The notes: generated by a model not told the origin, from the letters alone. A stretch of 13,723 nucleotides of DNA from Sulfurovum sp. (GCA_015493425.1 WGDG01000214.1:1-13723), one strand, 5' to 3'. Counted from the first letter of the stretch, positions 1 through 8,447 are shown. Numbers and translations are program-made.

Positions 1-16
1 CAGTACACACAACTAA

Positions 17-43
17 AAAGTGTAAGGTGTCACTTTACACTTT
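17..43. promoter_or_regulatory. Palindromic operator upstream of the MerR-type regulator
   Basis: The sequence holds a perfect 9-bp inverted repeat, AAAGTGTAA (17-25) and TTACACTTT (35-43), centred on base 30. The inner bases GTG (27-29) and CAC (31-33) also pair about the same centre, so 12 of 13 positions are symmetric and only 26/34 mismatches. A direct repeat TAAGGT at 23-28 and 43-48 lies exactly 20 bp apart, about two helical turns. The palindrome covers the likely -35 element of the promoter for the regulator gene at 91. Dimeric MerR-family proteins bind such dyads. I infer that this is the autoregulatory operator; the effector is unknown. Confidence 0.7.
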
Positions 44-63
44 AAGGTAAATTATTCTATACT
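34..63 (+). promoter_or_regulatory. Predicted sigma70-type promoter of the MerR-aas-DUF2339 operon
   Basis: A -35-like TTTACA (34-39) and a -10-like TATACT (58-63) are separated by 18 bp, predicting a transcript start near base 70 and a short leader. The -35 lies inside the right arm of the palindrome at 17-43, so a bound regulator would sit on the promoter. The 18-bp spacing lies between the usual 17 bp and the 19-20 bp spacers of MerR-activated promoters, so sequence alone does not separate repression from activation. Confidence 0.5.
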
Positions 64-90
64 GTCATCAGTTCAACCAAAGGATAACCG

Positions 91-762
91 ATGGCACTGA
101 AAATGAAAGAGTTGATGCGCCGCAGCGGCGAGAGCAAATCAACGATACTCTACTATGTCAAAGAGGGGCTGCTGCCCCAACCCCAAAAACCCAAACCCAA
201 TGTACACCTATACGATGAGCAGGCCGTGGAGATTTTGCGGCTTATCAAGTACCTTCAGCATAATTTTAATTACTCTATTGCAGAAATCAAGACAATTTTT
301 GCCCAGAACGATTTTGGCAAAGCTGAGAATTTCGAGATGATGGTTACCGCATTACAGATGCTTTCCGGCGGTAGGGAAGAACGGCGTTACAGCAGGGAAG
401 ATCTGCTGGAGATGACGCAGGTGGAGGAGTCCAAGCTCGATAGATTCATTGAAAAAGGGCTCCTCTTTGAACGCTCCGGCGGTTTCAGTGCCAAAGAGGT
501 GGAAATTGTTTCTATTCTCAAGCGTGCAGAGGAGATGGGACTGGACAGTAGTCTGCTTGATGCCTACACCGGTGCAGCCAAACGACTGGCAAAAGAGGAA
601 TTTGAAGCAGGTGCCAAACTGATGAAAAAGGATCCGGATAGACGTACGGAGCACTATGAGCTTTTTTTCGATCTTATTTTGACACTCAAGCCCTATCTAT
701 GCAATATGCATACGGTTAAAGAGTATCAGCGGCAGTATCAGAACGAAAAGGAACAGGCATGA
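91..762 (+). CDS. MerR-family transcriptional regulator with a probable second MerR-like HTH
   Basis: This is a 223-residue DNA-binding regulator. Residues 3-70 form a typical MerR N-terminal winged helix, including the recognisable YYVKEGLLPQP segment followed by a Y-D-E wing and a helical stretch. Residues 99-152 look like a second, divergent copy of the same fold: a helix-turn-helix, then FIEKGLLFERSGGFS, then a helical run ending in EMGLD. The remaining C-terminus is helical and charged, with one cysteine (in the segment YLCNMH). There is no cysteine-rich metal-binding loop, so a metal sensor is unlikely. The start has a good SD (AAAGGA, 79-84, 6-nt spacing). Its stop overlaps the aas start in an ATGA (759-762), so the two are translationally coupled. 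I infer that it controls the downstream lipid gene through the palindrome at 17-43. Ligand unknown; a fatty acid or acyl-CoA is a guess from context only. Confidence 0.8.
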   Translation: MALKMKELMRRSGESKSTILYYVKEGLLPQPQKPKPNVHLYDEQAVEILRLIKYLQHNFNYSIAEIKTIFAQNDFGKAENFEMMVTALQMLSGGREERRYSREDLLEMTQVEESKLDRFIEKGLLFERSGGFSAKEVEIVSILKRAEEMGLDSSLLDAYTGAAKRLAKEEFEAGAKLMKKDPDRRTEHYELFFDLILTLKPYLCNMHTVKEYQRQYQNEKEQA

Positions 763-3700
763 AAGCGCTTTTTTCCATTGCGGGCTTTGGCTCCTACATT
801 TTGATTGTCTTTCTCAACGCGATGACCGATCTGGGTCACAAGATCATTTTGCAAAATACGATCTTCAAAGCCTATGAAGGATCAGAGCTGATCGTGCTTA
901 CTGCATTGGTCAATGCACTGATTCTTCTGCCGTTTATCTTTCTTTTTTCTCCTGCAGGGTTTATCTCCGACAAGTACCCCAAGGTCAAGGTGGTCGAGTA
1001 TGCTGCCGCTGCGGCGATTGGTATTACGACGCTGATACTTTTCTCCTATATGATGGGGTGGTTCTGGGCAGCGTTTATTTTGACGTTCATTCTTGCTGCG
1101 CAAAGTGCTATCTACTCTCCGGCAAAGTACGGGCTGATCAAAGAGATGACGGGCAATGACCTGCTGGCTGAAGCCAATGCGGTGGTACAGTCAGTGACGA
1201 TCGTCTCCATTCTGCTTGGTGCCGTGGTCTACTCAATATTCTTTGAGTATCTGCTTCAGGACAGAAGTACGCACCCTTCCGAGATACTGCAGTACATCGC
1301 TCCGGTCGGTTTTCTGCTTATCGGGGCGAGTATTGCCGAGTTCCTGCTTGCAAAGCGCCTTGCCAAACGCTTTAAAAAGGTGATTATCGATGAGGAGAAA
1401 CACTTCGAACTGGAGGAGTACCGCAGTCTCGGTTATCTTCGGAAGAATCTGTCCGTACTGAAAAAAGAAAAAGTGGTATGGGCGAGTATCGTGGGTTTGA
1501 GTATTTTGTGGGGGATATCACAGATACTTGTGGCGATTTTCGGAGAGTATCTCAAAGGCAAACTGGGCATTACCGATACGGTCACGGCACAGGGGCTTTT
1601 GGCTCTTACTGGTGTAGGGCTTGTAACCGGTTCATTGATTGCCGGACGGGTGAGCCGCCGTTTTATTGAAACAGGTATCATCCCCATCGGTGCATTGGGT
1701 GTAACATTTGCACTCTATATGATACCATCACTTGAGAGTGTCTCCTCTTTGGGAGTAGCGCTCTTCGCGTTTGGGCTCTTCTCCGGCCTTATTGTCGTAC
1801 CGCTCAATGCGCTCATTCAGTTCGCAACGCCGACACCTATTCTGGGGATGGTGCTTGCGGGGAATAACTTTGTACAGAATGTGGTAATGTTCAGTGCACT
1901 GATTCTTACTGCACTCTTTGGCTACTTCCAGCTCTCTTCGACGGGGCTTTTCTATCTCATTGCAGCTGTTGCCCTCATAGGGACATTGGCCGCTGTGATG
2001 AAGCTGCCGCAGTCGATGATACGTTATCTTGTTCGTGTCATTGTCAGTGTACGCTACCGTATTCAGGTAGAGGGGCTTAACAACATCGATGCGAAAAAAG
2101 GGGTATTGCTGCTTGGCAATCATGTCTCTTTCCTCGACTGGGCGATTTTGCAGATTGCGTATCCTAAACAGATACGCTTCGTGATGGAACGCAGCTATTA
2201 TGAAATATGGTACCTCAAGCCGTTTTTTGCCTTTTTCAATGCTATTCCTATTTCGAGCAGGGGCGGAAAGCAGGCTTTGGCACTTGTCACCGAAGCGCTT
2301 AATCAGGGTGATACCGTTGCTATTTTCCCTGAAGGACATCTCTCAAGAAACGGTCATCTCGGGGCTTTTCAAAAAGGATTTGAGCTTGCCTGCCGTGAGG
2401 CGGATGAAGAGACAGTCATTGTACCCTTTTATCTGCGTGGACTTTGGGAGGGGGATTTCTCCCATGCTTCACAGAAACTCAAACGAAAGCGGAGCCGTGA
2501 CATCAGTGTCACATTTGGTGAAATGATGTTGGCAACAAGCACAGCAGAAGAGGTCAAGAGGGAAGTATTTAATCTTTCCATTATAAGCTGGCAAGCCTAT
2601 GCGGATACCTTGCCCTGTTTACAGGAGGCGTGGATTGAGAGCGTCAAGCAAAGTGGTAACAGTCTCTGTGCAGCCGATTCGACAGGAACGGAACTGAGCA
2701 ACTACCGTTTTGCCGCGGGTACCCTGCTGCTTGCAAAGCATCTCAGGCGGCATATAGGAAAGCAGCCTAATGTCGGTGTCATACTGCCCACCTCTGTCGG
2801 CGGGTCTATGGGGAACATGGCGCTGCTGAGTCTGGGGAAGACAATTGTCAACCTTAACTACACTTCCGGCATGCAGAGCCTGAAATATGCTGTCAGGCTT
2901 GCAGATATCGAGACAGTTGTCACCTCTAAACAGTTTGCCGTCAGGCTGAAAGCCAAAGGATTTGACCTGTCGGATGTTTTGGATGGACTGAATGTAATAT
3001 ATCTCGAAGATCTGAAAGAAGGAATTGGCAAAGTGGAGAGTCTACGAAAGCTGCTTGCCTTGAAGCTGCTGCCGGCGTGGATCCTGAAACTGCTCTATAT
3101 TCAGGGCAAAAAGACAGATGAGACGGCTGCTATTCTCTTCTCAAGTGGCAGTGAAGGGGTACCCAAAGGGGTCGAGCTGACACATAAGAACATTATGGGG
3201 AACATCAAGCAGATCACGACACTGCTTAATCCGGCCGATGAGGATGTGATGCTCGGTACGCTGCCTATTTTTCACTCATTCGGCCTGACGGTAACGACAC
3301 TGCTGCCGCTGATTGAAGGGATTCCCGTTGCCTGTCATCCCGACCCGACAGATGGATTCGGCATCGGTAAGCTTGCTGCAAAGTATGAAGCGAGCATGCT
3401 CTTTGCTACAGCGACTTTTTTACGGCTCTATACGCGAAACCGCAAACTCCATCCGCTGATGTTCAAAAACCTGAGGATGATTGTCGCCGGGGCAGAGAAG
3501 CTTCCGGAGGAGATACGCAAAGCCTTTAAAGAGAAGTTTGGACACGAAATCTATGAAGGGTACGGTGCGACAGAGACGACACCGGTAGCTTCAGTGAACA
3601 TCCCCGATGTCCTGCTGCCTGATACCTGGAAACCGCAAATCGGAAACAAACCTGGCACCGTGGGGCTCCCCGTGCCTGGAAGCAGCTTCAAAATTGTCGA

Positions 3701-4220
3701 TCCTGAAAGCTTTGAGGTGTTACCGGTAGGTGAGGAAGGGATGATCCTTATCGGCGGTACGCAGATTATGAAAGGGTATCTCAAAGAGCCTGAAAAGACC
3801 GCTTTGGTCATCAGAGAGATTGACGGTATCCGCTGGTATGTCACCGGCGACAAGGGGCGTCTGGACAGTGACGGATTCCTGACTATTGTCGACCGCTACA
3901 GCCGTTTTGCAAAAATAGGCGGAGAGATGGTCAGTCTTGGGATGGTCGAACAGGAGATAGGCAAACTTCTGCATCCAGATGAAAAAATTGCCGTTACGGC
4001 GATTCCGGATGCCAAAAAAGGTGAGGCTGTCGTACTGCTTTTTGAGGGCGATCGAGAAATCGATGAGGTACTGGCAGAGGTAGGTACACTGAATCTCAAT
4101 CCGCTTTTTATCCCCTCAAAAGCCTATAAGGTTGATGCTATTCCTGTGCTGGGCACCGGGAAAGCAGACTTCAAAGGAGCCAAAAACCTGGCAGAGTCGT
4201 TAAGCAGTGCAGCGATGTAA
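759..4220 (+). CDS. aas: LplT-PlsC-Aas fusion: lysophospholipid flippase / acyltransferase / acyl-ACP synthetase
   Basis: This 1153-residue inner-membrane protein probably brings lysophospholipid inward, activates fatty acid on acyl carrier protein and reacylates the lysolipid. Residues about 1-415 are a 12-helix MFS domain resembling LplT. Residues about 430-620 are a PlsC-type acyltransferase with the HX4D motif (NHVSFLD, H455 and D460), the FPEG motif (523-526) and a VP motif near 555-556. Residues about 630-1153 are an adenylate-forming (ANL) domain with the P-loop SSGSEGVPKG (795-804), YGATETTP (935-942), TGD (1029-1031) and the C-terminal lysine in GTGKADF (K1135). All key motifs are present, so I expect all three activities. 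In E. coli, lplT and aas are two adjacent genes. The start overlaps the regulator stop by 4 bp and has an SD (AAAAGGA, 746-752). The lipid and acyl specificity are not readable from sequence. Confidence 0.9.
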   Translation: MKALFSIAGFGSYILIVFLNAMTDLGHKIILQNTIFKAYEGSELIVLTALVNALILLPFIFLFSPAGFISDKYPKVKVVEYAAAAAIGITTLILFSYMMGWFWAAFILTFILAAQSAIYSPAKYGLIKEMTGNDLLAEANAVVQSVTIVSILLGAVVYSIFFEYLLQDRSTHPSEILQYIAPVGFLLIGASIAEFLLAKRLAKRFKKVIIDEEKHFELEEYRSLGYLRKNLSVLKKEKVVWASIVGLSILWGISQILVAIFGEYLKGKLGITDTVTAQGLLALTGVGLVTGSLIAGRVSRRFIETGIIPIGALGVTFALYMIPSLESVSSLGVALFAFGLFSGLIVVPLNALIQFATPTPILGMVLAGNNFVQNVVMFSALILTALFGYFQLSSTGLFYLIAAVALIGTLAAVMKLPQSMIRYLVRVIVSVRYRIQVEGLNNIDAKKGVLLLGNHVSFLDWAILQIAYPKQIRFVMERSYYEIWYLKPFFAFFNAIPISSRGGKQALALVTEALNQGDTVAIFPEGHLSRNGHLGAFQKGFELACREADEETVIVPFYLRGLWEGDFSHASQKLKRKRSRDISVTFGEMMLATSTAEEVKREVFNLSIISWQAYADTLPCLQEAWIESVKQSGNSLCAADSTGTELSNYRFAAGTLLLAKHLRRHIGKQPNVGVILPTSVGGSMGNMALLSLGKTIVNLNYTSGMQSLKYAVRLADIETVVTSKQFAVRLKAKGFDLSDVLDGLNVIYLEDLKEGIGKVESLRKLLALKLLPAWILKLLYIQGKKTDETAAILFSSGSEGVPKGVELTHKNIMGNIKQITTLLNPADEDVMLGTLPIFHSFGLTVTTLLPLIEGIPVACHPDPTDGFGIGKLAAKYEASMLFATATFLRLYTRNRKLHPLMFKNLRMIVAGAEKLPEEIRKAFKEKFGHEIYEGYGATETTPVASVNIPDVLLPDTWKPQIGNKPGTVGLPVPGSSFKIVDPESFEVLPVGEEGMILIGGTQIMKGYLKEPEKTALVIREIDGIRWYVTGDKGRLDSDGFLTIVDRYSRFAKIGGEMVSLGMVEQEIGKLLHPDEKIAVTAIPDAKKGEAVVLLFEGDREIDEVLAEVGTLNLNPLFIPSKAYKVDAIPVLGTGKADFKGAKNLAESLSSAAM

Positions 4221-4259
4221 CGTGGCGTTTTAGCCAAACAGCAAACAAAGGAGCCACTG

Positions 4260-6830
4260 ATGAATATAGAAGCCATGATAGTGACCGTTCTGGTCTTTTG
4301 GGTCTTTGCGCTCCAGCGCAGAGTCAGCCAGCTTGAAGCACTGGTGGAAAGCATTATAGTGAAAACAAGGAAGACTCAGCAGCATCAGGAAGCACCAGTA
4401 GTGGAAGAAACTGCCGTGTTGGGTGAGGTACGCGATACGCTGTCTGCTGTCACTGTGGAAGAAAAACCCAATGAAGAAGCTTCGCATGTTGAAACGATTG
4501 AAGCAGAATATGGAGAACCTGCGGCCGTATCGCAGAAGAAAGAACCGTCTGTTGTCATGAGGTGGCTTGCAGACTATTTTACCGGAGGCAATCTTTTGGT
4601 GCGTATCGGCGGGGTAGTACTCTTCTTCGGGCTGGCCTTTCTGGTAAAGTATGCAGCGGAACACAGTATGGTCAGTATCGAAGTGCGTCTCGGTGCGGTA
4701 GCCGCAGGTGCCGTTGCCCTCATTTTCACGGGATGGAGGCTCCGTAGAAGAGAGGGAGCCTATGGGCAGGTACTGCAGGGGCTTGGTGTGGCGATACTCT
4801 ACCTTGTCATTTACGGTGCAGCAAAATTCTATGGGATGCTTTCACTCGAGAGTGCTTTTGTCTTGATGCTGTTTGTGGTCGTGCTTGGCTCAGCGCTTGC
4901 ACTCATCGAAGATGCACTGCCTTTGGCACTTTTTGCCAGTGCCGGCGGTTTTCTGGTACCCATTCTGACCTCAAGCGGTAGCGGGTCGCATGTGGTGCTC
5001 TTCTCCTACTATGTTGTCTTGAACCTTGGTATCTTCATGATTGCCTGGTATCGTTCATGGCGTGTGCTGAACCTGCTTGGTTTCGGCTTTACTTTTATTA
5101 TTGCCACACTGTGGGGCGTGCTGCGTTACCGTTCTGAGATGTTCGCAACGACAGAGCCCTTCTTACTGCTTTTCTTTGCGATGTATCTTGCCATTTCGAT
5201 TCTCTTTACGCTCAAGCACCCATATGAACCGAAAAATCTGGTGGATGGTACACTGGTCTTTGGACTCCCGGTGGTTGCCTTTCCTCTGCAGCTTGCATTG
5301 GTAGAGCCTTTTAAATATGGTGAAGCGTACAGTGCGGCAGGACTTGGTACCATTTATGCGTTTCTCTATATTCTGCTGAAAACAAGAGAACGTACCATAC
5401 TTTTGGCACAATCCTTTCTGGCACTTTCGGTTGTTTTCTCTACCATTGCCATACCGTACATCTTCGATACGGATGTGAGTGCGGCACTCTGGTCGCTCGA
5501 GGGGGCGGCGCTTGTGTGGGTGTCGGTCCGGCAGCAGAAGCGTATGGCCCGCTACTTTGGCGTGTTCCTGCTGCTGCTCTCCGCACTGGTCTATCCTGAG
5601 AGTGTAGGGTTTGGCACTATCCGTGTCGCAGACTACCTTGGATTTCTTGTCGTTATCACCGCACTGGTGCTTGCTGCATGGCAGCTGGACAAGTACCGAA
5701 AAGTGCTGGAGCCTTTTGCGCACTACTTTGTTTATGTTTTTCTTCTGTTTGCACTGTCGCTCTGGTTTAGGGCGACTCCGTCACAGCTTGACTTTTTGGG
5801 TGACCAGACACTGCTGTTTACACTTGTTTTGGGAACACTGGTCTGTATCGCTTTGGCAAAAGTGCTCCATTGGCGTCTGCTTGCAGCAGCACTACAGGGT
5901 GTTCTGCCTTTTGGTATTTTCCTTTTCTATGCGGCCATACCCGGATTTGGCAGGCTTGAAGCACTGCATCCTTTTGCGGGGTACGGATTTTGGGCATTCG
6001 TATCACTGATGGGTGTGGTCTACGGGATGCTTTGGGCATACGATCATCTGTGGCGATATGCCAAAGTACTGCATATTGCTGCGCTCTGGTTTGGCGTAAG
6101 TGTGTTGAGCCTTGAAGCGCATTTCCATATACCCCGATATTTTGCCGCAGAGAGCATGACAGTGGTTTCATGGGCGGTTGTGCCGCTGCTTGCAGCCATA
6201 GTGACCGTACGTTTTTGGCGTTATTTTGGGAAATATGGTTCAGTTTACCGAAGTGTCGGTACGGCAGGTCTGATTGCCTTGTTGGCCGTGTGGGAGCTTG
6301 CCGCATTCGGTTCTTCCCCCGAAGCATCCGGCTATTTGCCTTTGGCAAACCCGTTAGACGCAATACAGCTTGCTGTGCTTGGCATGATAGTTTACTGGGT
6401 ATATACAGAACAGAAGAGCTGGCCAAGACTGCTCACTATACAGATGTACGGTATCATATTGCTGCTTGGATGGATGCTGCTGACGGTACTCTTTGCAAGG
6501 TATGTGCATCTGATGCATGGGGTCGCCTACAGCTTCAATACACTTTGGCGAAGCGGCTACTTTCAAGCGGGCATTTCTATTCTGTGGAGTATGGCTGCCA
6601 TTGCGGCAATGCTGCTCTCAAAGCGTTATGGACAACGTACACTTTGGCTGGCAGGTTTTGGACTGCTTCTGCTTGTAGTGCTCAAGCTCTTCTTTGTCGA
6701 GCTGGCACACTCAGGTACAATAGAGCGGATCGTTTCGTTCATCGTGGTTGGTGTATTGCTATTGCTGATAGGATATTTTGTGCCGATGCCGCCGGGAGAA
6801 AGTGCCATGAAGGACATTCCTGAGGAGTGA
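4260..6830 (+). CDS. DUF2339 family polytopic membrane protein
   Basis: This 856-residue protein belongs to the DUF2339 family of very hydrophobic membrane proteins; no biochemical function is established. Residues 5-18 form one N-terminal membrane segment, followed by a short coiled-coil-like stretch (19-45) and a soluble Glu-rich linker (45-98). The family signature then spans about 105-195 (FTGGNLLVRIGGVVLFFGLAF, then KYAAEHSMVSIEVRLG, then LQGLGVAILYLVIYGAAKFYG). The rest to about residue 840 is almost continuous membrane helices, perhaps 20 or more, with a short polar tail. It starts 39 bp after aas with a strong SD (AAAGGAG, 4247-4253, 6-nt spacing) and no terminator between, so it is probably co-transcribed with aas. 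That placement suggests a role in envelope or lipid homeostasis, but this is inference only. Confidence 0.85.
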   Translation: MNIEAMIVTVLVFWVFALQRRVSQLEALVESIIVKTRKTQQHQEAPVVEETAVLGEVRDTLSAVTVEEKPNEEASHVETIEAEYGEPAAVSQKKEPSVVMRWLADYFTGGNLLVRIGGVVLFFGLAFLVKYAAEHSMVSIEVRLGAVAAGAVALIFTGWRLRRREGAYGQVLQGLGVAILYLVIYGAAKFYGMLSLESAFVLMLFVVVLGSALALIEDALPLALFASAGGFLVPILTSSGSGSHVVLFSYYVVLNLGIFMIAWYRSWRVLNLLGFGFTFIIATLWGVLRYRSEMFATTEPFLLLFFAMYLAISILFTLKHPYEPKNLVDGTLVFGLPVVAFPLQLALVEPFKYGEAYSAAGLGTIYAFLYILLKTRERTILLAQSFLALSVVFSTIAIPYIFDTDVSAALWSLEGAALVWVSVRQQKRMARYFGVFLLLLSALVYPESVGFGTIRVADYLGFLVVITALVLAAWQLDKYRKVLEPFAHYFVYVFLLFALSLWFRATPSQLDFLGDQTLLFTLVLGTLVCIALAKVLHWRLLAAALQGVLPFGIFLFYAAIPGFGRLEALHPFAGYGFWAFVSLMGVVYGMLWAYDHLWRYAKVLHIAALWFGVSVLSLEAHFHIPRYFAAESMTVVSWAVVPLLAAIVTVRFWRYFGKYGSVYRSVGTAGLIALLAVWELAAFGSSPEASGYLPLANPLDAIQLAVLGMIVYWVYTEQKSWPRLLTIQMYGIILLLGWMLLTVLFARYVHLMHGVAYSFNTLWRSGYFQAGISILWSMAAIAAMLLSKRYGQRTLWLAGFGLLLLVVLKLFFVELAHSGTIERIVSFIVVGVLLLLIGYFVPMPPGESAMKDIPEE

Positions 6831-6847
6831 GTTTTACCCTCTTTTGG

Positions 6848-6874
6848 ATTTTATCAGAAGAGTTTGGATAAAAT
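6848..6874. promoter_or_regulatory. AT-rich inverted repeat and possible promoter upstream of eno
   Basis: ATTTTATC (6848-6855) and GATAAAAT (6867-6874) form a perfect 8-bp inverted repeat with an 11-bp spacer. The right arm contains TAAAAT (6869-6874), a plausible -10 element 33 bp upstream of the eno start. A weak -35-like TTGGAT (6844-6849) is 19 bp further up. No T-run follows on the plus strand, so a terminator for the preceding gene is less likely than a promoter or operator. Confidence 0.35.
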
Positions 6875-6906
6875 AAGTAAAAATGATTTTACTGGAAAGG
6901 AATTAT

Positions 6907-8178
6907 ATGGTATTTATTGATGATGTAAGAGCAGATGAGGTGATGGACAGCCGGGGAAATCCGACAGTACGTGCAACCGTGAGTTTGAGTGACGGAACAG
7001 TAGCGAGTGCGATCGTACCAAGCGGGGCGAGTACCGGTAAGCGTGAGGCACTGGAACTGCGTGACGGCGGTGACCGTTATATGGGCAAAGGGGTGCTGCA
7101 GGCATGTGAAAACGTCAACGGGGCAATCAATGATGCACTGGTGGGACTGAGCCCATTCAATCAGGCCGAGATCGACTTGACTATGAAAGAGGTTGACGGT
7201 ACACACAATTACGGCAACCTGGGTGCCAATGCTGTACTGGGTGTCTCCATGGCCGTAGCACGCGCAGCGGCGGCATCGCTGAAAATGCCGCTTTACCGCT
7301 ACCTCGGCGGTGCCAATGCAGTCGTGATGCCTGTACCGATGCTCAATATCATCAACGGCGGTGAACATGCGAACAACTCCGTGGACTTTCAGGAATATAT
7401 GATCATGCCGCTTGGCTTTGACCGTTTTTCTGAAGGACTTAGAGCAGCTTCGGAAGTCTATCACAACCTCAAAAAAATTATTGACGGGATGGGTGAGAGT
7501 ACGGCAGTGGGTGATGAGGGCGGTTTCGCGCCAAACCTCAAAAACAATGAGGAGCCTATTCAGGTGATCATGCAGGCCATTGAAGCAGCAGGGTACACGC
7601 CGGGTGACCAGATTGCCATTGCCCTCGATGTTGCAGCAAGTGAGCTGGTGAACGAAGCGGGTAAATATGTGCTCAAGTCGGAAAACAGAGAACTGACAAG
7701 TTCCGAACTGATCGCCTACTATGCCGACATGGTTGAAAAATATCCGATTGTTTCTCTTGAAGATGGTCTCAGCGAAGATGACTGGGAGGGCTGGAAAGAG
7801 CTCACAGAAGTTCTTGGAGAAAAAATACAGCTGGTAGGAGATGATCTGTTTGTAACGAATGTGGAAATCCTTGCAGAGGGGATTGAAAAAGGTGTTGCCA
7901 ACTCTATTTTGATCAAACCAAACCAGATCGGTACGGTCAGTGAGACAATGCAGACTGTACGTCTTGCACAGCGTTCCGGGTACAAATGTGTCATGAGCCA
8001 CCGTTCCGGAGAGAGCGAAGATGCCTTTATTGCCGATTTTGCTGTTGCGCTTAACACCGGGGAAATTAAAACAGGTTCAACGGCACGAAGTGACAGAATT
8101 GCAAAATACAACAGATTGCTGGAGATTGAGACGGAGCTTGGACAGTTTGAATATCTTGGTAATGCACTCTTTCAGTAA
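6907..8178 (+). CDS. eno: Enolase (phosphopyruvate hydratase)
   Basis: Enolase interconverts 2-phosphoglycerate and phosphoenolpyruvate in the cytoplasm, serving glycolysis or, in autotrophs of this group, gluconeogenesis. Numbered from the start at 6907 (423 residues, normal length), the N-terminal MDSRGNPT motif, the general acid/base residues E204 (DEGGFAPN) and K337 (LIKPNQIG), the Mg2+ ligands D241, E285 and D312, and the signature SHRSGESEDAF with H365 are all present. An in-frame ATG at 6883 would add eight residues but lacks an SD, whereas the ATG at 6907 has AAAGGAA (6896-6902) just upstream and gives the N-terminus usual for the family (MVFIDDVRADEVMDSRGNP). The next gene starts 17 bp downstream. 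I see no oddity in the catalytic core. Confidence 0.97.
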   Translation: MVFIDDVRADEVMDSRGNPTVRATVSLSDGTVASAIVPSGASTGKREALELRDGGDRYMGKGVLQACENVNGAINDALVGLSPFNQAEIDLTMKEVDGTHNYGNLGANAVLGVSMAVARAAAASLKMPLYRYLGGANAVVMPVPMLNIINGGEHANNSVDFQEYMIMPLGFDRFSEGLRAASEVYHNLKKIIDGMGESTAVGDEGGFAPNLKNNEEPIQVIMQAIEAAGYTPGDQIAIALDVAASELVNEAGKYVLKSENRELTSSELIAYYADMVEKYPIVSLEDGLSEDDWEGWKELTEVLGEKIQLVGDDLFVTNVEILAEGIEKGVANSILIKPNQIGTVSETMQTVRLAQRSGYKCVMSHRSGESEDAFIADFAVALNTGEIKTGSTARSDRIAKYNRLLEIETELGQFEYLGNALFQ

Positions 8179-8195
8179 AACAAAGAGCGTGTAAT

Positions 8196-8447
8196 ATGGC
8201 TGAAAAGGATACGATCGGAGCACTGGCAGGACTTTCTGTGAAAACCCTGCTCTTGACACTGATCGGTATTTTGCTTTTTGGCATTTATGTCGGTATACTG
8301 ATATACGGAGAAAATTCGGTAACGGTGCTGCAGCATCTTGAAGCAAAAAAAGCTGCACTCAAAAAGGAATCTGCGATTCTGAAAGCGGATAATCAAAAAC
8401 TGCAGAAAGAGTTTTTTGAATTAAAACAATTGGAACCAAAGGAGTAG
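8196..8447 (+). CDS. FtsB/DivIC-like small single-pass coiled-coil protein
   Basis: This 83-residue protein has a short charged N-terminus, one membrane helix at about residues 16-38 and a heptad-patterned coiled coil at about 44-78, ending in FELKQLEP. Size, topology and order match the FtsB/DivIC (septum formation initiator) family, bitopic proteins that link early and late divisome parts. Sequence identity to FtsB itself cannot be judged here, so any short bitopic coiled-coil protein remains possible. It lies 17 bp after eno with an SD-like AAAGAG (8182-8187). As I recall, a small gene of this kind follows eno in other Campylobacterota, which supports its being real. It probably shares a transcript with eno and the next gene. 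Confidence 0.7.
   Translation: MAEKDTIGALAGLSVKTLLLTLIGILLFGIYVGILIYGENSVTVLQHLEAKKAALKKESAILKADNQKLQKEFFELKQLEPKE

Noticed and set aside
1..90. Possible divergent gene sharing the palindromic operator
   Set aside because: No coding start on the minus strand is visible in the 90 bases available; the left neighbour lies outside the window.
4222..4257. GTGGC/GCCAC inverted repeat in the aas-DUF2339 gap, next to the SD
   Set aside because: The stem is only 5 bp with a long loop; too weak to claim an RNA switch or attenuator.
6170..6823. Second plus-strand frame of 217 codons inside the DUF2339 gene
   Set aside because: It is fully contained in a recognised family member in another frame, with unnatural composition and no initiation signal.
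6889..8001. Long minus-strand open frame (370 codons) opposite eno
   Set aside because: It lies wholly antisense to a fully supported enolase, is rich in His/Cys/Arg in no family-like pattern, and has no SD or promoter; it is a product of eno codon use.
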